Both the position numbers and the translations under genes were made by a program. From Acidobacteriota bacterium (GTDB lineage Bacteria > Acidobacteriota > Blastocatellia > Pyrinomonadales > Pyrinomonadaceae): a DNA stretch of 64,000 nt. Positions 16,551-25,432 of this stretch are shown piece by piece. Under the pieces are notes generated by a model. The model saw only the letters and a program-made list of their open reading frames with translations. It made no database searches and was not told the DNA's origin. Every line of letters begins with the position of its first letter. Positions within the stretch are counted from its first letter, which is position 1. Where the stretch lies: assembly GCA_016713675.1 (NCBI GenBank), contig JADJOS010000001.1, positions 186,001-250,000 of the forward strand, in the 5' to 3' direction.

Positions 16551-18137
16551 ATGTCTCTCGAAACAGATTTTATCGTTATCGGCAGCGGAGTTGCGGGGCT
16601 TCGAGCCTCCATCGAGCTGGCTTCGGGCGGAGCTAATGTTACGGTCCTGACCAAGGACAAGGCGAGTGAATCGAATACTGAGTACGCTCAGGGCGGCGTT
16701 GCGGTTGTTTTGTCAGACGATGACAACGCCGAGCTGCACGAAGGCGACACGCTGATCGCGGGAGCCGGCCTTTGCGACGAACAGGCGGTCGAGACGCTCG
16801 TCAACGAAGGGACAAAATACATCAAGCAGCTCATCGATTGGGGCGGCGAATTTGACCGAGAGGGTGGCAAGCTTGTTTTCACTCAGGAAGCCGCTCATTC
16901 GCGCCGCCGCATCATACATGCTCACGGTGATTCGACCGGAGCCGAGTTCGTGCGTTCCCTCATCGCCCGTGCCAGGGTTGAAAGGACGATCAACCTGACA
17001 CCGTTCGCCAACACCGAAAGCCTGATCGTTCGCGATGGGCGATGCGTCGGCGTGAGGTTCCTCGATCCGGTGCTTCGTGCCCCGCGGGAGGTCTTCGCAA
17101 AGGCCGTGATCATGTGCACGGGCGGAGCCGGACAGCTATATCAGCACACGACCAATCCGCCGGTCGCGACGGGCGACGGAATGGCAATGGCGTATTTTGC
17201 CGGTGCCGAGATGGCGGATATGGAATTTATCCAATTCCATCCGACGGCATTGAATCTCGACGGCGCACCGCGATTTCTACTCTCCGAAGCGATGCGCGGC
17301 GAGGGCGGTATTCTCAAAAACAAATACGGCGAGCGCTTTATGCCAAACTACGACGAACGCGCTGAGCTTGCTCCACGCGACATCGTCGCCCGTTCGATCG
17401 TCGCCGGAATGCGCCGGACGGGCACGCGAACGGTCTTCCTTGATATGTCGTCGATGGACGAGGAGTTTCTCAAACACCGCTTCCCTAAGATATACGACAC
17501 ATGCAAAATGTACGGCCTCAACATCGCGACCGACCCGCTGCCCGTCTCGCCCGCGTCGCACTACTGTATGGGTGGCATCCGCACGGATCTGTGGGGACGC
17601 AGCACGCTTCCCGGACTTTATGCGGCCGGCGAGGTAACGTGTACGGGAGTTCACGGTGCGAATCGGTTGGCGTCAAATTCCCTGCTTGAAGGCTTAGTTT
17701 TCGGAGCAAGAGCCGGAGTCGCGGCAGCGGATGACAGTCGGCAGTTGGCAGTTGGCGGTTGGCGGTCAGCCGACGAAAACCAAAGACCCGAAGCCAAAGA
17801 CCAAAAACCATTCCTCTCAACTGCGGTTCGCAAACGCGTCAAACGAATCATGTGGGAACGCGTCGGAATTCTTCGGGACAAAGATTCGCTTACGCGGGCG
17901 ATCAGAGAATTCGACCAGATCGCTGCCGGCAACCTCAGTACGTCCTCGCGCAACTTTGTCACTCTCGCCAAACTTGTTGCAGCCGGAGCCCTCTGGCGCG
18001 AAGAATCTCGCGGCGGACATTTTCGTAACGATTTTCCCGAGCAGGACGACCGCTTCAAGGTTCATTCGATACAGCGTTTAAGCGAAACTATTTCTTCATC
18101 CGCTCTTATTTCAACCTTTGCTAAAGTTAAAAATTAG
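16551..18137 (+). CDS. nadB: L-aspartate oxidase
   Basis: The 528-residue flavoprotein oxidises aspartate to iminoaspartate for de novo NAD synthesis. It has the FAD motif FIVIGSGVAGLRASIELA, then EYAQGGVAVVL, HSRRRIIHAHGDSTG, CTGGAGQLY, ADMEFIQFHPTA and the FAD-binding LASNSLLEGLVFGARAG. The ATG at 16551 is chosen because the upstream frame is only repeat sequence. About 27 residues after AGVAAAD (DSRQLAVGGWRSADENQRP onward) are not typical and coincide with a repeat-like insertion at 17731-17810. No nadA or nadC is in the window. Confidence 0.93.
   Translation: MSLETDFIVIGSGVAGLRASIELASGGANVTVLTKDKASESNTEYAQGGVAVVLSDDDNAELHEGDTLIAGAGLCDEQAVETLVNEGTKYIKQLIDWGGEFDREGGKLVFTQEAAHSRRRIIHAHGDSTGAEFVRSLIARARVERTINLTPFANTESLIVRDGRCVGVRFLDPVLRAPREVFAKAVIMCTGGAGQLYQHTTNPPVATGDGMAMAYFAGAEMADMEFIQFHPTALNLDGAPRFLLSEAMRGEGGILKNKYGERFMPNYDERAELAPRDIVARSIVAGMRRTGTRTVFLDMSSMDEEFLKHRFPKIYDTCKMYGLNIATDPLPVSPASHYCMGGIRTDLWGRSTLPGLYAAGEVTCTGVHGANRLASNSLLEGLVFGARAGVAAADDSRQLAVGGWRSADENQRPEAKDQKPFLSTAVRKRVKRIMWERVGILRDKDSLTRAIREFDQIAAGNLSTSSRNFVTLAKLVAAGALWREESRGGHFRNDFPEQDDRFKVHSIQRLSETISSSALISTFAKVKN
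17731..17810. repeat. Repeat-like insertion inside nadB
   Basis: The stretch is built from iterated GCAGTTGGCAGTTGGCGGTT and CCAAAGACCCGAAGCCAAAG-type words. It is low in complexity, unlike the flanking nadB sequence, and is kept in frame between the flavoprotein and helical C-terminal parts. Confidence 0.5.
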
Positions 18138-19371
18138 GCAATATCTTATCTAACGATTCGAGCAGAGCAGCACCGCGTAGCGACGGCTCTTCACGATCGG
18201 TCCGGCTGATCGACAGGACATTGCCCTCGGGCGAGATCAGAAATGTGGTCGGAAAACTATTGACCCGCAAACCTTCTCTCAGAAACTCGACGACGCTGGC
18301 AAACTGGGCGTTCGTCCATGTCATTCCGGCATCTTTCAATCCCTTCTTCATTGAATCGACCGTGTAATCCTCGTCGGTATTCAGCCCCACTATCACCAAA
18401 TTTCGCGCACTAAACCGCCGATGGGCTTCGCGGATGTATGGCAACTCACGCCGGCATGGGCCGCACCAAAATCCCCAGACATCGAGGAGGACGTACTTTC
18501 CGCGAAACTCTGAGAACTTGCGCTTCTTACCTTCGAAATCAGTAAAATTGAAGTCCGGGAATTCTTTGTTGATGTATACCTCGCGGCGTTTATAGTCTTT
18601 CGCTTCGCGTTCTGTGACTATTATCTGATTCTTTCCGATGTCGGCCTTTTTTGTTGCTAAATAGACCTCGCCAACACGAAAAACAACTGTCTCATCGTTA
18701 GCTTTGGTCGATTCGGCCGACATTTTGCCCATGTCGACACTTCCGTTACTGTCCGCGTCAACGCCGAGCAGGCCGGCCTGCGGATTGACCTTGTTCTTGC
18801 CCGGATCATAGGCATATTGAAATATGATCTTTTTGCCGCGCACATCAACCGCTCCGCGTGCCATGACCTCGGTCGATTGGGTCACCAGACGATCCTCAGG
18901 CCCCATCTTCTCCATCTTTACCGATTTGAAATATTGAATGTAGATCGGACAGGTCTTAAACAAACCTTCCTTCATTTTCAACTCTGCTGTGATCTCCCAC
19001 AGATATGGATTATCGGATTCGGATGGTTTGAGTGTGTGTTTTTCCTCGGGAGCAAGTGTACCGTCACCATCCAAATCAACGTATAATACAGGCAATTCGC
19101 CCCGCTGTTCGACGAGCAATGTGATCACCGAATAATTCTGCGTCCGCGGATCCATAAGCCGCGATGCCGCCAGGTGAGCGTTCTCAGACGCTTCAAAACT
19201 GCCTTTTAATTTGTCGCGCGTAACGAACTTGAGGATCACTTGCTCAAAATCTTCTTTGTTCGCAACAAGATTCGGCTCAAATTGCCCGGTAAAATCGCCG
19301 GCAACTACGGTAGAGGTAAAAAACAGGCATATTAGGAGCTGAAAAAACATTGTCGGAGGTTTATTTTTCAT
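18127..19371 (-). CDS. Exported TlpA-like thioredoxin-fold protein
   Basis: The 414-residue protein starts with a signal peptide (PPTMFFQLLICLFFTSTVVA). Its first 280 residues form a beta-rich domain of unknown family with Asp/Gly-rich DLDGDGTLAPEEK and DADSNGSVDMGK stretches that could bind calcium. The last 140 residues are an AhpC/TSA-TlpA domain with the redox site WGFWCGPCRRELPYIRE and the cis-Pro segment NSFPTTFLISPEG. It probably reduces or isomerises disulfides in the envelope. Its end overlaps the nadB end by 11 bases, tail to tail. Confidence 0.83.
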   Translation of the reverse strand: MKNKPPTMFFQLLICLFFTSTVVAGDFTGQFEPNLVANKEDFEQVILKFVTRDKLKGSFEASENAHLAASRLMDPRTQNYSVITLLVEQRGELPVLYVDLDGDGTLAPEEKHTLKPSESDNPYLWEITAELKMKEGLFKTCPIYIQYFKSVKMEKMGPEDRLVTQSTEVMARGAVDVRGKKIIFQYAYDPGKNKVNPQAGLLGVDADSNGSVDMGKMSAESTKANDETVVFRVGEVYLATKKADIGKNQIIVTEREAKDYKRREVYINKEFPDFNFTDFEGKKRKFSEFRGKYVLLDVWGFWCGPCRRELPYIREAHRRFSARNLVIVGLNTDEDYTVDSMKKGLKDAGMTWTNAQFASVVEFLREGLRVNSFPTTFLISPEGNVLSISRTDREEPSLRGAALLESLDKILPNF

Positions 19372-19515
19372 TGTGGTTTGAGGGACGTAGTGCAATGTCT
19401 GACTTGAACAGCCAAAGTTTAGGCAATAGACTATCGTAAGTCAACTTTTTTTCACCTTCGTTTTTCTGTTAAATTTGTCGCGAGATCGCCGATTGCCGGC
19501 GGGGTAAATCTTTCT

Positions 19516-21114
19516 ATGAGTTTCGGAGCAACTTCACTAAACTTAGCGTCGATAATCACGCACAATGCAAAGCTGTCGCCTGACAACGAAGCGATCGTCT
19601 GGGACAATGTCCGGATCACTTACGGCGAACTCGACAAATTGTCGAACCGCGTCGCCAACGCCCTGACCGAAATGGGCATCGGCCACGGCGACAAGGTCGC
19701 GCTCAATTGCATAAACATCCCGTATTTCCCCGTCGTGTATTACGGCATCATGAAAGCCGGAGCCGCGGTCGTGCCGCTGTGCGTTTTGTTCAAGGCGGCG
19801 GAGATCGAATATCATCTCCGCGATTCCGACGCCAAGGCAGTGTTCGTGTTCGAAGGAACACCCGAACTGCCGATGCTCATCTCGACCAAAGCGGCCTTTG
19901 ACGCGGTCGACAGTTGCGAGCATCTGATCATTATGACGGCCGATATGATCGCGCCGTCACCGATCGAGGAGCATAAAACGCTGACGCAGATCACGTACGA
20001 TAAATCCGAAGAATTCGAGATCTATCCGACGAGCCCGAATGACACCTGCGCGATCCTCTACACATCCGGCACGACCGGACAGCCCAAGGGGGCGGAACTG
20101 ACGCACCTAAATCTCTACTCGAACGTCACCACGACGTTCCTGATCCATCTACCGGTGCTCGATTTTACCGATGGAGTGCAGAAGACCTGCCTCATCACGC
20201 TTCCTTTATTCCACACAACGGGCCAGACGGTGCAGATGAACACGCAGATGTACGCGGGCCACCGCGTGGTTTTGCTGCCGCGATTCGACGCTAAACAAAC
20301 GCTCGACACGATGGTGCAGGAAAAAGTGAATTTCTGGGTCGGCGTACCGACGATGTATTGGGCCCTGCTCAAGTACGCCGAGGAAACCGGCTACGACATC
20401 AGCAAGGTCTCGGAGAACATGAAGGTCTGCACCTCGGGTGGTGCTCCGATGCCGGTAGAGGTTATGCTCGACTTTCAGAACAAATTCGGCGTCCGCGTGA
20501 TGGAAGGCTACGGCCTCAGCGAGACGTCGCCGCTCGCGACTTTCAACCATTTCGAACGCCCGTCAAAGGCCGGAACCGTCGGCCAGGCGATCTTCGGCGT
20601 CGATGTTCGGTGTTTTGACGACGATGACAACGAAGTTCCACGCGGAACGCGAGGCGAGGTCGTCATTCGCGGCACGAACGTGATGAAAGGCTACTACAAA
20701 CGCCCCGAGGCGACCGCCGAAGCGTTCCGTAACGGCTGGTTTCACACCGGCGACATCGGCGTGATGGACGACGAAGGCTATCTTTCGATCGTTGACCGCA
20801 AAAAAGACATGATCCTCCGCGGCGGTTACAACGTCTATCCGCGGCAGCTCGAAGAAGTTATCATGACGCACCCTGCCGTCAGCCTCGTCGCCGTCATCGG
20901 CGTCCCCGACGACCGCCTCGGCGAAGAGGTCAAGGCCTTCGTCGTCTTAAATCAGGGCTTTGACCTCACCGAAGAAGAATTCATCGCCTGGTGCCGCGAC
21001 CAGATCGCCGCTAACAAATACCCGCGAAAGGTCGAATTCCGCGAAGCCCTGCCCATCGGCAACACCGGAAAGATATTCAAACGCGCGCTGAAGGAAGAGG
21101 TTGGTTCCGCCTAA
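19516..21114 (+). CDS. AMP-forming fatty acyl-CoA ligase / acyl-CoA synthetase
   Basis: The 532-residue ANL-family enzyme would activate a carboxylic acid, probably a fatty acid, to an acyl-CoA through an adenylate. The P-loop is YTSGTTGQPKG (182-192). Next come MEGYGLSETSPLATFN, the YKRPEATAEAFRNGWFHTGD motif, VDRKKDMILRGGYNVYPRQL and the catalytic lysine in NTGKIFKRAL. Substrate length cannot be read from sequence. It stands alone between TlpA-like and cytochrome c genes. Confidence 0.9.
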   Translation: MSFGATSLNLASIITHNAKLSPDNEAIVWDNVRITYGELDKLSNRVANALTEMGIGHGDKVALNCINIPYFPVVYYGIMKAGAAVVPLCVLFKAAEIEYHLRDSDAKAVFVFEGTPELPMLISTKAAFDAVDSCEHLIIMTADMIAPSPIEEHKTLTQITYDKSEEFEIYPTSPNDTCAILYTSGTTGQPKGAELTHLNLYSNVTTTFLIHLPVLDFTDGVQKTCLITLPLFHTTGQTVQMNTQMYAGHRVVLLPRFDAKQTLDTMVQEKVNFWVGVPTMYWALLKYAEETGYDISKVSENMKVCTSGGAPMPVEVMLDFQNKFGVRVMEGYGLSETSPLATFNHFERPSKAGTVGQAIFGVDVRCFDDDDNEVPRGTRGEVVIRGTNVMKGYYKRPEATAEAFRNGWFHTGDIGVMDDEGYLSIVDRKKDMILRGGYNVYPRQLEEVIMTHPAVSLVAVIGVPDDRLGEEVKAFVVLNQGFDLTEEEFIAWCRDQIAANKYPRKVEFREALPIGNTGKIFKRALKEEVGSA

Positions 21115-21115
21115 T

Positions 21116-21148
21116 GTCACAGCCGCCTGCGTACGCTGGTGGTTGAAC
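21116..21148. repeat. CCxCCTGCG palindromic repeat, copy 1
   Basis: GTCACAGCCGCCTGCG followed by TACGCTGGTGGTTGAAC is a diverged member of the family seen best at 53772-53805. It starts 1 base after the acyl-CoA ligase stop. Confidence 0.55.
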
Positions 21149-21200
21149 AAACGACACCTGCAGCATTACAGATCGTTCCTGCAAGCTCGCACCTAACGTC

Positions 21201-21242
21201 TGCGCGGTTACAGACGACAGTTGCGCGGTTACAGACGACAGT
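21201..21242. repeat. Two perfect tandem copies of a 21-bp unit
   Basis: TGCGCGGTTACAGACGACAG plus T occurs at 21201-21221 and again at 21222-21242, followed by a partial third copy. It lies just upstream of the cytochrome c gene. Confidence 0.8.
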
Positions 21243-21262
21243 TGCGATTGACTTTAAGACTC

Positions 21263-21652
21263 ATGAGACCCAATACTTTATTGATGAATAGCTCATTCGG
21301 CCTGTATCTTCTGCTTTTCGTTACGATCCTTGGTATTTCCGCATGCTCAGATCCGAAGCCCGTGCGTTATTCGATCCAGAACAGCAAGGCTTATGAGGCT
21401 TCCCTCTTCAAACAGAACTGCGTGATCTGCCACGGGCCCGAGGGCGAGGGCCGCACGCTCGGCGACGGCCGCGTCATCCCTAATATGCGCGAGGGCGAAC
21501 TGAAATCCCGCTCCGAGGCCGATATCTACAAACAAATTGCCGAAGGCGGCAACGGCATGCTCCCTTTTCGCGACATGCTCACCAAACGCGAGATCGACCT
21601 GCTCGCCAAATGGATCTACAACGACCTCCGAAGTCAGAACCACCTGCGTTAG
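21263..21652 (+). CDS. Lipoprotein c-type cytochrome
   Basis: The 129-residue protein has a signal peptide with lipobox LGISAC and one haem attachment site CVICH (KQNCVICHGPEGEG). A later Met in the GNGMLPFRDML segment is a likely axial ligand, so it belongs to the class I cytochrome c/cbb3-like group. It probably carries electrons at the envelope. The start may be 21263 or 21284 (MNSSFGLYLL); both precede the signal peptide. The C-terminal residues RSQNHLR are encoded by a palindromic repeat. Confidence 0.85.
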   Translation: MRPNTLLMNSSFGLYLLLFVTILGISACSDPKPVRYSIQNSKAYEASLFKQNCVICHGPEGEGRTLGDGRVIPNMREGELKSRSEADIYKQIAEGGNGMLPFRDMLTKREIDLLAKWIYNDLRSQNHLR

Positions 21653-21666
21653 CGGGTGGCGTGAAC
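21633..21666. repeat. CCxCCTGCG palindromic repeat, copy 2, over the cytochrome stop
   Basis: GTCAGAACCACCTGCG followed by TTAGCGGGTGGCGTGAAC. It encodes the last residues and the stop codon of the cytochrome gene. Confidence 0.65.
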
Positions 21667-21745
21667 TCACTTGTCTAACGGCCGTCGTGCCGCGTTAATG
21701 CCGCTAGCCTTAGTTCCTCGCGACTATTAGCTTATACTAGCTATA

Positions 21746-21774
21746 CGCCGCCCGCTTACGCAGGCGGTTCTGAC
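21746..21774. repeat. CCxCCTGCG palindromic repeat, copy 3, reversed
   Basis: CGCCGCCCGCTTACG followed by CAGGCGGTTCTGAC is the same family on the other strand. It ends 4 bases before the ATG of the TIGR01777 gene. Confidence 0.65.
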
Positions 21775-21778
21775 TTAT

Positions 21779-22672
21779 ATGAAAGTACTGATCACAGGCT
21801 CGACAGGATTGCTCGGCAAAGAGCTGCAAAAGTCACTTACCGAAAAAGGCTACGACCTGCTTCTCGCTTCGCGCAAAGAGCCGCAGGACGACAAACACAT
21901 CCAATGGAGCATCGAGGAAGGATTTACCGACCCTGAAAAGCTAGAGGGCGTCGATGTCGTCGTCCACCTCGCCGGCGAGAACGTCAGCGGACTGCGTTGG
22001 ACCGACGAAAAGAAGAAGGCCATCCGCGACAGCCGCGTTTTAGGTACGCGCAACGTCGTCGACGCCATCTCCAAGCTCAAGCATAAGCCGAAGGTGTTCG
22101 TCGCGTCTTCCGCCATCGGTTTCTACGGCGAACGCGGCGACGAAGAAGTTACCGAATCGAGCGCCGCAGGCGACAACTTCCTCGCCGTCACCTGCAAAGA
22201 GTGGGAAGCCGAATCCCGCCGTGCCGAAGACGCCGGCATTCGAACCGTCCTGCTCCGCACCGGTATCGTTCTCTCCAAAGACGGCGGAGCTTTGGCAACA
22301 ATGCTCACACCATTCAAACTGGGCGTCGGCGGCGTGGTCGGCAGCGGCAAACAATGGATGTCCTGGATCTCGCTCGAAGACGAGATCGCCGTCATTAACT
22401 ACGTCATCGAAAACGAAAACATCCGCGGCGCCGTCAACGCGGTCAGCCCCAACCCGGTCACAAACCACGACTTCACCAAAACCCTCGGAGAAGTGTTGTA
22501 CAGACCAACATTCCTCCCGCTACCCGAATTCGCCGTAAGCATGATCTTCGGCGAAATGGGCGACGCACTGTTACTCGCCAGCACAAAAGTAATACCCAAA
22601 CGCCTCGAAGACGTAGGATTCGAATTCAAGCACCCAAACCTAAAAGAAGCGATCGAAGCCGCAGTAAAATGA
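21779..22672 (+). CDS. TIGR01777 family epimerase-like oxidoreductase (YfcH/SDR39U1 type)
   Basis: The 297-residue extended SDR has the nucleotide motif ITGSTGLLGKELQKSL, VVHLAGENVSGLRWTDEKKK, the family-typical SSAIGFYGERGDEEVTESS and LLRTGIVLSKDGGALATML, then WMSWISLEDEI. The C-terminal part has NAVSPNPVTNHDFTKTLGEV. The physiological substrate of this family is not established. It ends against the palindrome at 22673-22740, facing kynB. Confidence 0.9.
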   Translation: MKVLITGSTGLLGKELQKSLTEKGYDLLLASRKEPQDDKHIQWSIEEGFTDPEKLEGVDVVVHLAGENVSGLRWTDEKKKAIRDSRVLGTRNVVDAISKLKHKPKVFVASSAIGFYGERGDEEVTESSAAGDNFLAVTCKEWEAESRRAEDAGIRTVLLRTGIVLSKDGGALATMLTPFKLGVGGVVGSGKQWMSWISLEDEIAVINYVIENENIRGAVNAVSPNPVTNHDFTKTLGEVLYRPTFLPLPEFAVSMIFGEMGDALLLASTKVIPKRLEDVGFEFKHPNLKEAIEAAVK

Positions 22673-22740
22673 ACCACATAGGAACATAGTTCACATAGGC
22701 AAGAAAAAAGATATCTATGTGTTCTATTTTCCTATGTGGT
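22673..22740. repeat. ACCACATAGGAA palindrome between convergent genes
   Basis: ACCACATAGGAACATAG and the right-hand reverse complement ACCACATAGGAAAATAGAAC form inverted arms. The right arm contains the proper stop codon of kynB (22732-22734). It may work as a bidirectional transcription end. Confidence 0.7.
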
Positions 22741-23483
22741 AAATAAAACTGGCCGACTCGGCGCCGCATCAGACACAAACGGCGCGATCTGCAGATTTAG
22801 TAAATACTCCCCGTCCGCAACCTCCTCCGGCACGTAGATAAGTTCCGTGATCGTACTCGTCCTCCGCGTCGCCGCATTTATCTCACGGCTTCCCGGCTCG
22901 ACGTTCCAAAAATGCGGTGATTCACGAGTTTCCCTTCGTCAAACATCCGATCTATCGAAGGCATATCAACCAGCAAATGCCTAAACCCGCACGTTACAAT
23001 AAATTCCATCGCCTCCACAGTAAAATACGGCGGAACATTTCCCTCACCATAAAGCCGCGTCAGCTTACTATCATCATTCGGCAAGGTCCGCACGATCAAC
23101 GCCGTCGCGTTTGAGTCAGTACCACCTGCGGTAGCGGATGGTTGAACGCCCGCATTTCTCAACGAATTCAGCGACAGAACCCGATCTTCGCCGTCTGATT
23201 CCGGCTCCACCGAAACCAAAACCGCCGTCAAAAACACATCCTTCAGGCAATCCAACACCGAGATCCGCTCGTCCGTAATATGCCCCACACACTCCGTATG
23301 CGTCCCGTTGCAATGTGGAATAAACGTATACTGCTCAAAATTAACACTCGCCCCCTCACGAGTATCGCCGATCGCCTTCGAAGTCGCCACATCCACGCCA
23401 AACGCATTCGGCTGCTGCCCGTCAAAACGGAGTGGAACCCAAATATCAATTGGTTCTCCAAGTTTTTCGAGGTCGATTATCAC
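22732..23483 (-). pseudogene. kynB: Arylformamidase-like cyclase family protein (kynurenine formamidase), 3' frame broken
   Basis: The enzyme would hydrolyse N-formylkynurenine to kynurenine and formate. Visible motifs are HCNGTHTECVGHI (metal-binding His/Asp cyclase motif) and LLVDMPSIDR. The open frame stops at 22878 after NHRIFGTSSREAVR. Adding one T to the T5 run near 22908-22912 continues the family sequence (WNVEPGSREINAATRR, ITELIYVPEEVADGEYLLNL, QIAPFVSDAAPSRPVLF) to a stop at 22732. An in-frame palindromic repeat encodes VQPSATAGGTDS in the middle. It overlaps the kmo stop by four bases, so they are coupled. Whether the lesion is real or a sequence error is not known. Confidence 0.8.
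23115..23147. repeat. CCxCCTGCG palindromic repeat, copy 4, inside kynB
   Basis: GTCAGTACCACCTGCGGTAG followed by CGGATGGTTGAAC. On the minus strand it is translated as VQPSATAGGTDS without breaking the frame. Confidence 0.7.
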
Positions 23484-24811
23484 AGTTCGCTTATCCTCGC
23501 TTTGACTTCGCTGAGATCAAAATCAGAGAAACTCTCAACGCCTGAACAGATCTCCATCAACAGCCGATCCTGCGCATTCCCTTTTTCCTTCGCGACGGAA
23601 TACGGCAGGTCTTCGCGGAAGGTGACCATTGAGTATTTTGAGAAATAGTCGGGATATGTTTGTTCTAGTTTGGTTTCGAGTTCGCGTTTGCGTTGGAAAA
23701 CTGGATCGGCGACGCGGTCGCGCATTTCGTAGAAATTCTCCTCGGCCATATCGGCAATAGCGTCGGTGTTGATCTTACGAAGCAGGCCGTATTCTTCGTA
23801 AACAGTCTCCCAATCAGTGCCGTGCTTCTCGACCAAACTATCCAGAACGCGAACATCCTCGAACGCACAGTTCATCCCCTGCCCGTAAAACGGCACGACC
23901 GCATGAGCCGAATCGCCGAGCAGCAAAGCCTTTCCGTCGATATTCCAAGGCCAGCATTTGAGCGTGCCGAGATTTCCGGTCGGATTGGCGAAGAAATCTT
24001 CGACTAGCGTTGGCATCAGCGAAACGGCGTCGGAAAATTCGCGGCTGAAGAACTCTCGAACGGTGACCTCATCCGTTAGTTGGTCGAACGCGGCCCCGGC
24101 ATTTTTGTGAGCCAAAAACAGCGTACACGTAAAACTCCCGTCAAAATTCGGCAACGCGATCATCATGAATTGATGTCGCGGCCAGATGTGCAGGGCGTTC
24201 TTTTCAAGTAAGAAACCACCGTCAGGTGCGGGCGGAATGTGGAGTTCTTTGTAACCGTGGTCGAGGAAAACGGTATTCGATATATGCCCCTCGATCTGGT
24301 CTTCCATCGCGAGCCGAACGGCTGAACCTGCACCATCAGTGGCGATCACGGTGTCGGCATTTACAACTCGGCCAGCTTCAAAACTCGCCGCTCCGCTTTC
24401 ACAATCGAATACTGTGCAACGCTCATTAAAATGAAACGTAACCTCATCGTATTTGTCGGCCTCGTTAATGAGAGCGATATTAAGACCCGCACGCGAGACG
24501 GAGTTGATATATTCGCCTTGCCGCCCGCTGTATGGCAGCAGTTTGGTCTCGCCGGAAACGGTGTGGATCATTCGTCCGGTCATCGGAACGGCCTCGGCAA
24601 GCATATACTCGTCCATCCCGACCTCGCGAAGTGCAGCGATGCCGCGATCCGACAACGCCAGATTGATCGAACGCCCCGCCGCGACCTCTTCGAGCCGCAT
24701 ATCGCCGCGAGCTTCGTAAACATCGACTTTAATGCCACGTTTAGCCAAATTAATGGCGAGCAGCGAGCCCGCAAGGCCCGCACCAATAATGATTACTTTT
24801 TCATGCGCCAT
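23480..24811 (-). CDS. kmo: Kynurenine 3-monooxygenase
   Basis: The 443-residue FAD enzyme would hydroxylate kynurenine with NADPH and oxygen. It has the FAD motif VIIIGAGLAGSLLAINLAKR, the family-specific RSINLALSDRGIAALREVG, MTGRMIHTVSGE, the second motif DTVIATDGAGSAVRLAM, and LLLGDSAHAVVPFYGQGMNC. The long C-terminal helices follow. The ATG at 24811 is used; a GTG directly precedes it. Its last four bases overlap kynB. Confidence 0.93.
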   Translation of the reverse strand: MAHEKVIIIGAGLAGSLLAINLAKRGIKVDVYEARGDMRLEEVAAGRSINLALSDRGIAALREVGMDEYMLAEAVPMTGRMIHTVSGETKLLPYSGRQGEYINSVSRAGLNIALINEADKYDEVTFHFNERCTVFDCESGAASFEAGRVVNADTVIATDGAGSAVRLAMEDQIEGHISNTVFLDHGYKELHIPPAPDGGFLLEKNALHIWPRHQFMMIALPNFDGSFTCTLFLAHKNAGAAFDQLTDEVTVREFFSREFSDAVSLMPTLVEDFFANPTGNLGTLKCWPWNIDGKALLLGDSAHAVVPFYGQGMNCAFEDVRVLDSLVEKHGTDWETVYEEYGLLRKINTDAIADMAEENFYEMRDRVADPVFQRKRELETKLEQTYPDYFSKYSMVTFREDLPYSVAKEKGNAQDRLLMEICSGVESFSDFDLSEVKARISEL

Positions 24812-24847
24812 CACGAAAGAACTTTAATGTATTGTTTCTGAAATTAA

Positions 24848-25363
24848 TTAGTCTTCGCTGATTACCACGGAAGAGCCGTCGGCCTTCAGCCACTTTTGGG
24901 CGATCACCACCTTTGACAATGGCGCAACGTGAATCTCCATAAATTCGCCTTGTCTGATCTGCAGATACTCGGGTTCGCTCATACTATATTCGACCCCGCG
25001 AATGGTCATATAGTATTTTGACGAAATTTCCCCTCGAGTCCTTCCACTCTTACTCTCTGTCGACTCTATTCTTTTATCCTGAATAGGTGCGATGATCACA
25101 TTTTTCCGCCCGACCGCGATATCTTGATCAATGATCCGATTCGTCTTCATATGAAAGCTGAAATAAAGGGCAAATACAGCTAAAGAAATCACGACATAAC
25201 CGGCGATCCACACAGGCGAGGGATTCACAAAAAATGCGAGCAGCACTATCGCTATCAGCAAAACAGGAATCAGCGTGACCAAACAACCAACCGGTTGCTT
25301 TTCCGCTCGCAGCGCGGCCACATCTTCAACCGTGAGCATGGCTTGTTGTTCTGATTCCGTCAA
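24848..25363 (-). CDS. Two-helix membrane protein, unknown
   Basis: The 171-residue product has a short charged N-terminus, two adjacent hydrophobic helices (GCLVTLIPVLLIAIVLLAFF and WIAGYVVISLAVFALYF) and a soluble C-terminal domain with GVEYSMSEPEYLQIRQGEF. I do not recognise a family. The TTG at 25363 is preferred as start because AGGAGGA lies 8 bases upstream. The frame also runs to an ATG at 25417, and an internal ATG exists at 25339. Confidence 0.62.
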   Translation of the reverse strand: MTESEQQAMLTVEDVAALRAEKQPVGCLVTLIPVLLIAIVLLAFFVNPSPVWIAGYVVISLAVFALYFSFHMKTNRIIDQDIAVGRKNVIIAPIQDKRIESTESKSGRTRGEISSKYYMTIRGVEYSMSEPEYLQIRQGEFMEIHVAPLSKVVIAQKWLKADGSSVVISED

Positions 25364-25432
25364 AATGGTGTCCTCCTGATCGAAGTTGATTTCAACACAG
25401 TGATGACCAGAACACAAAGCTGTGCGAACTGA

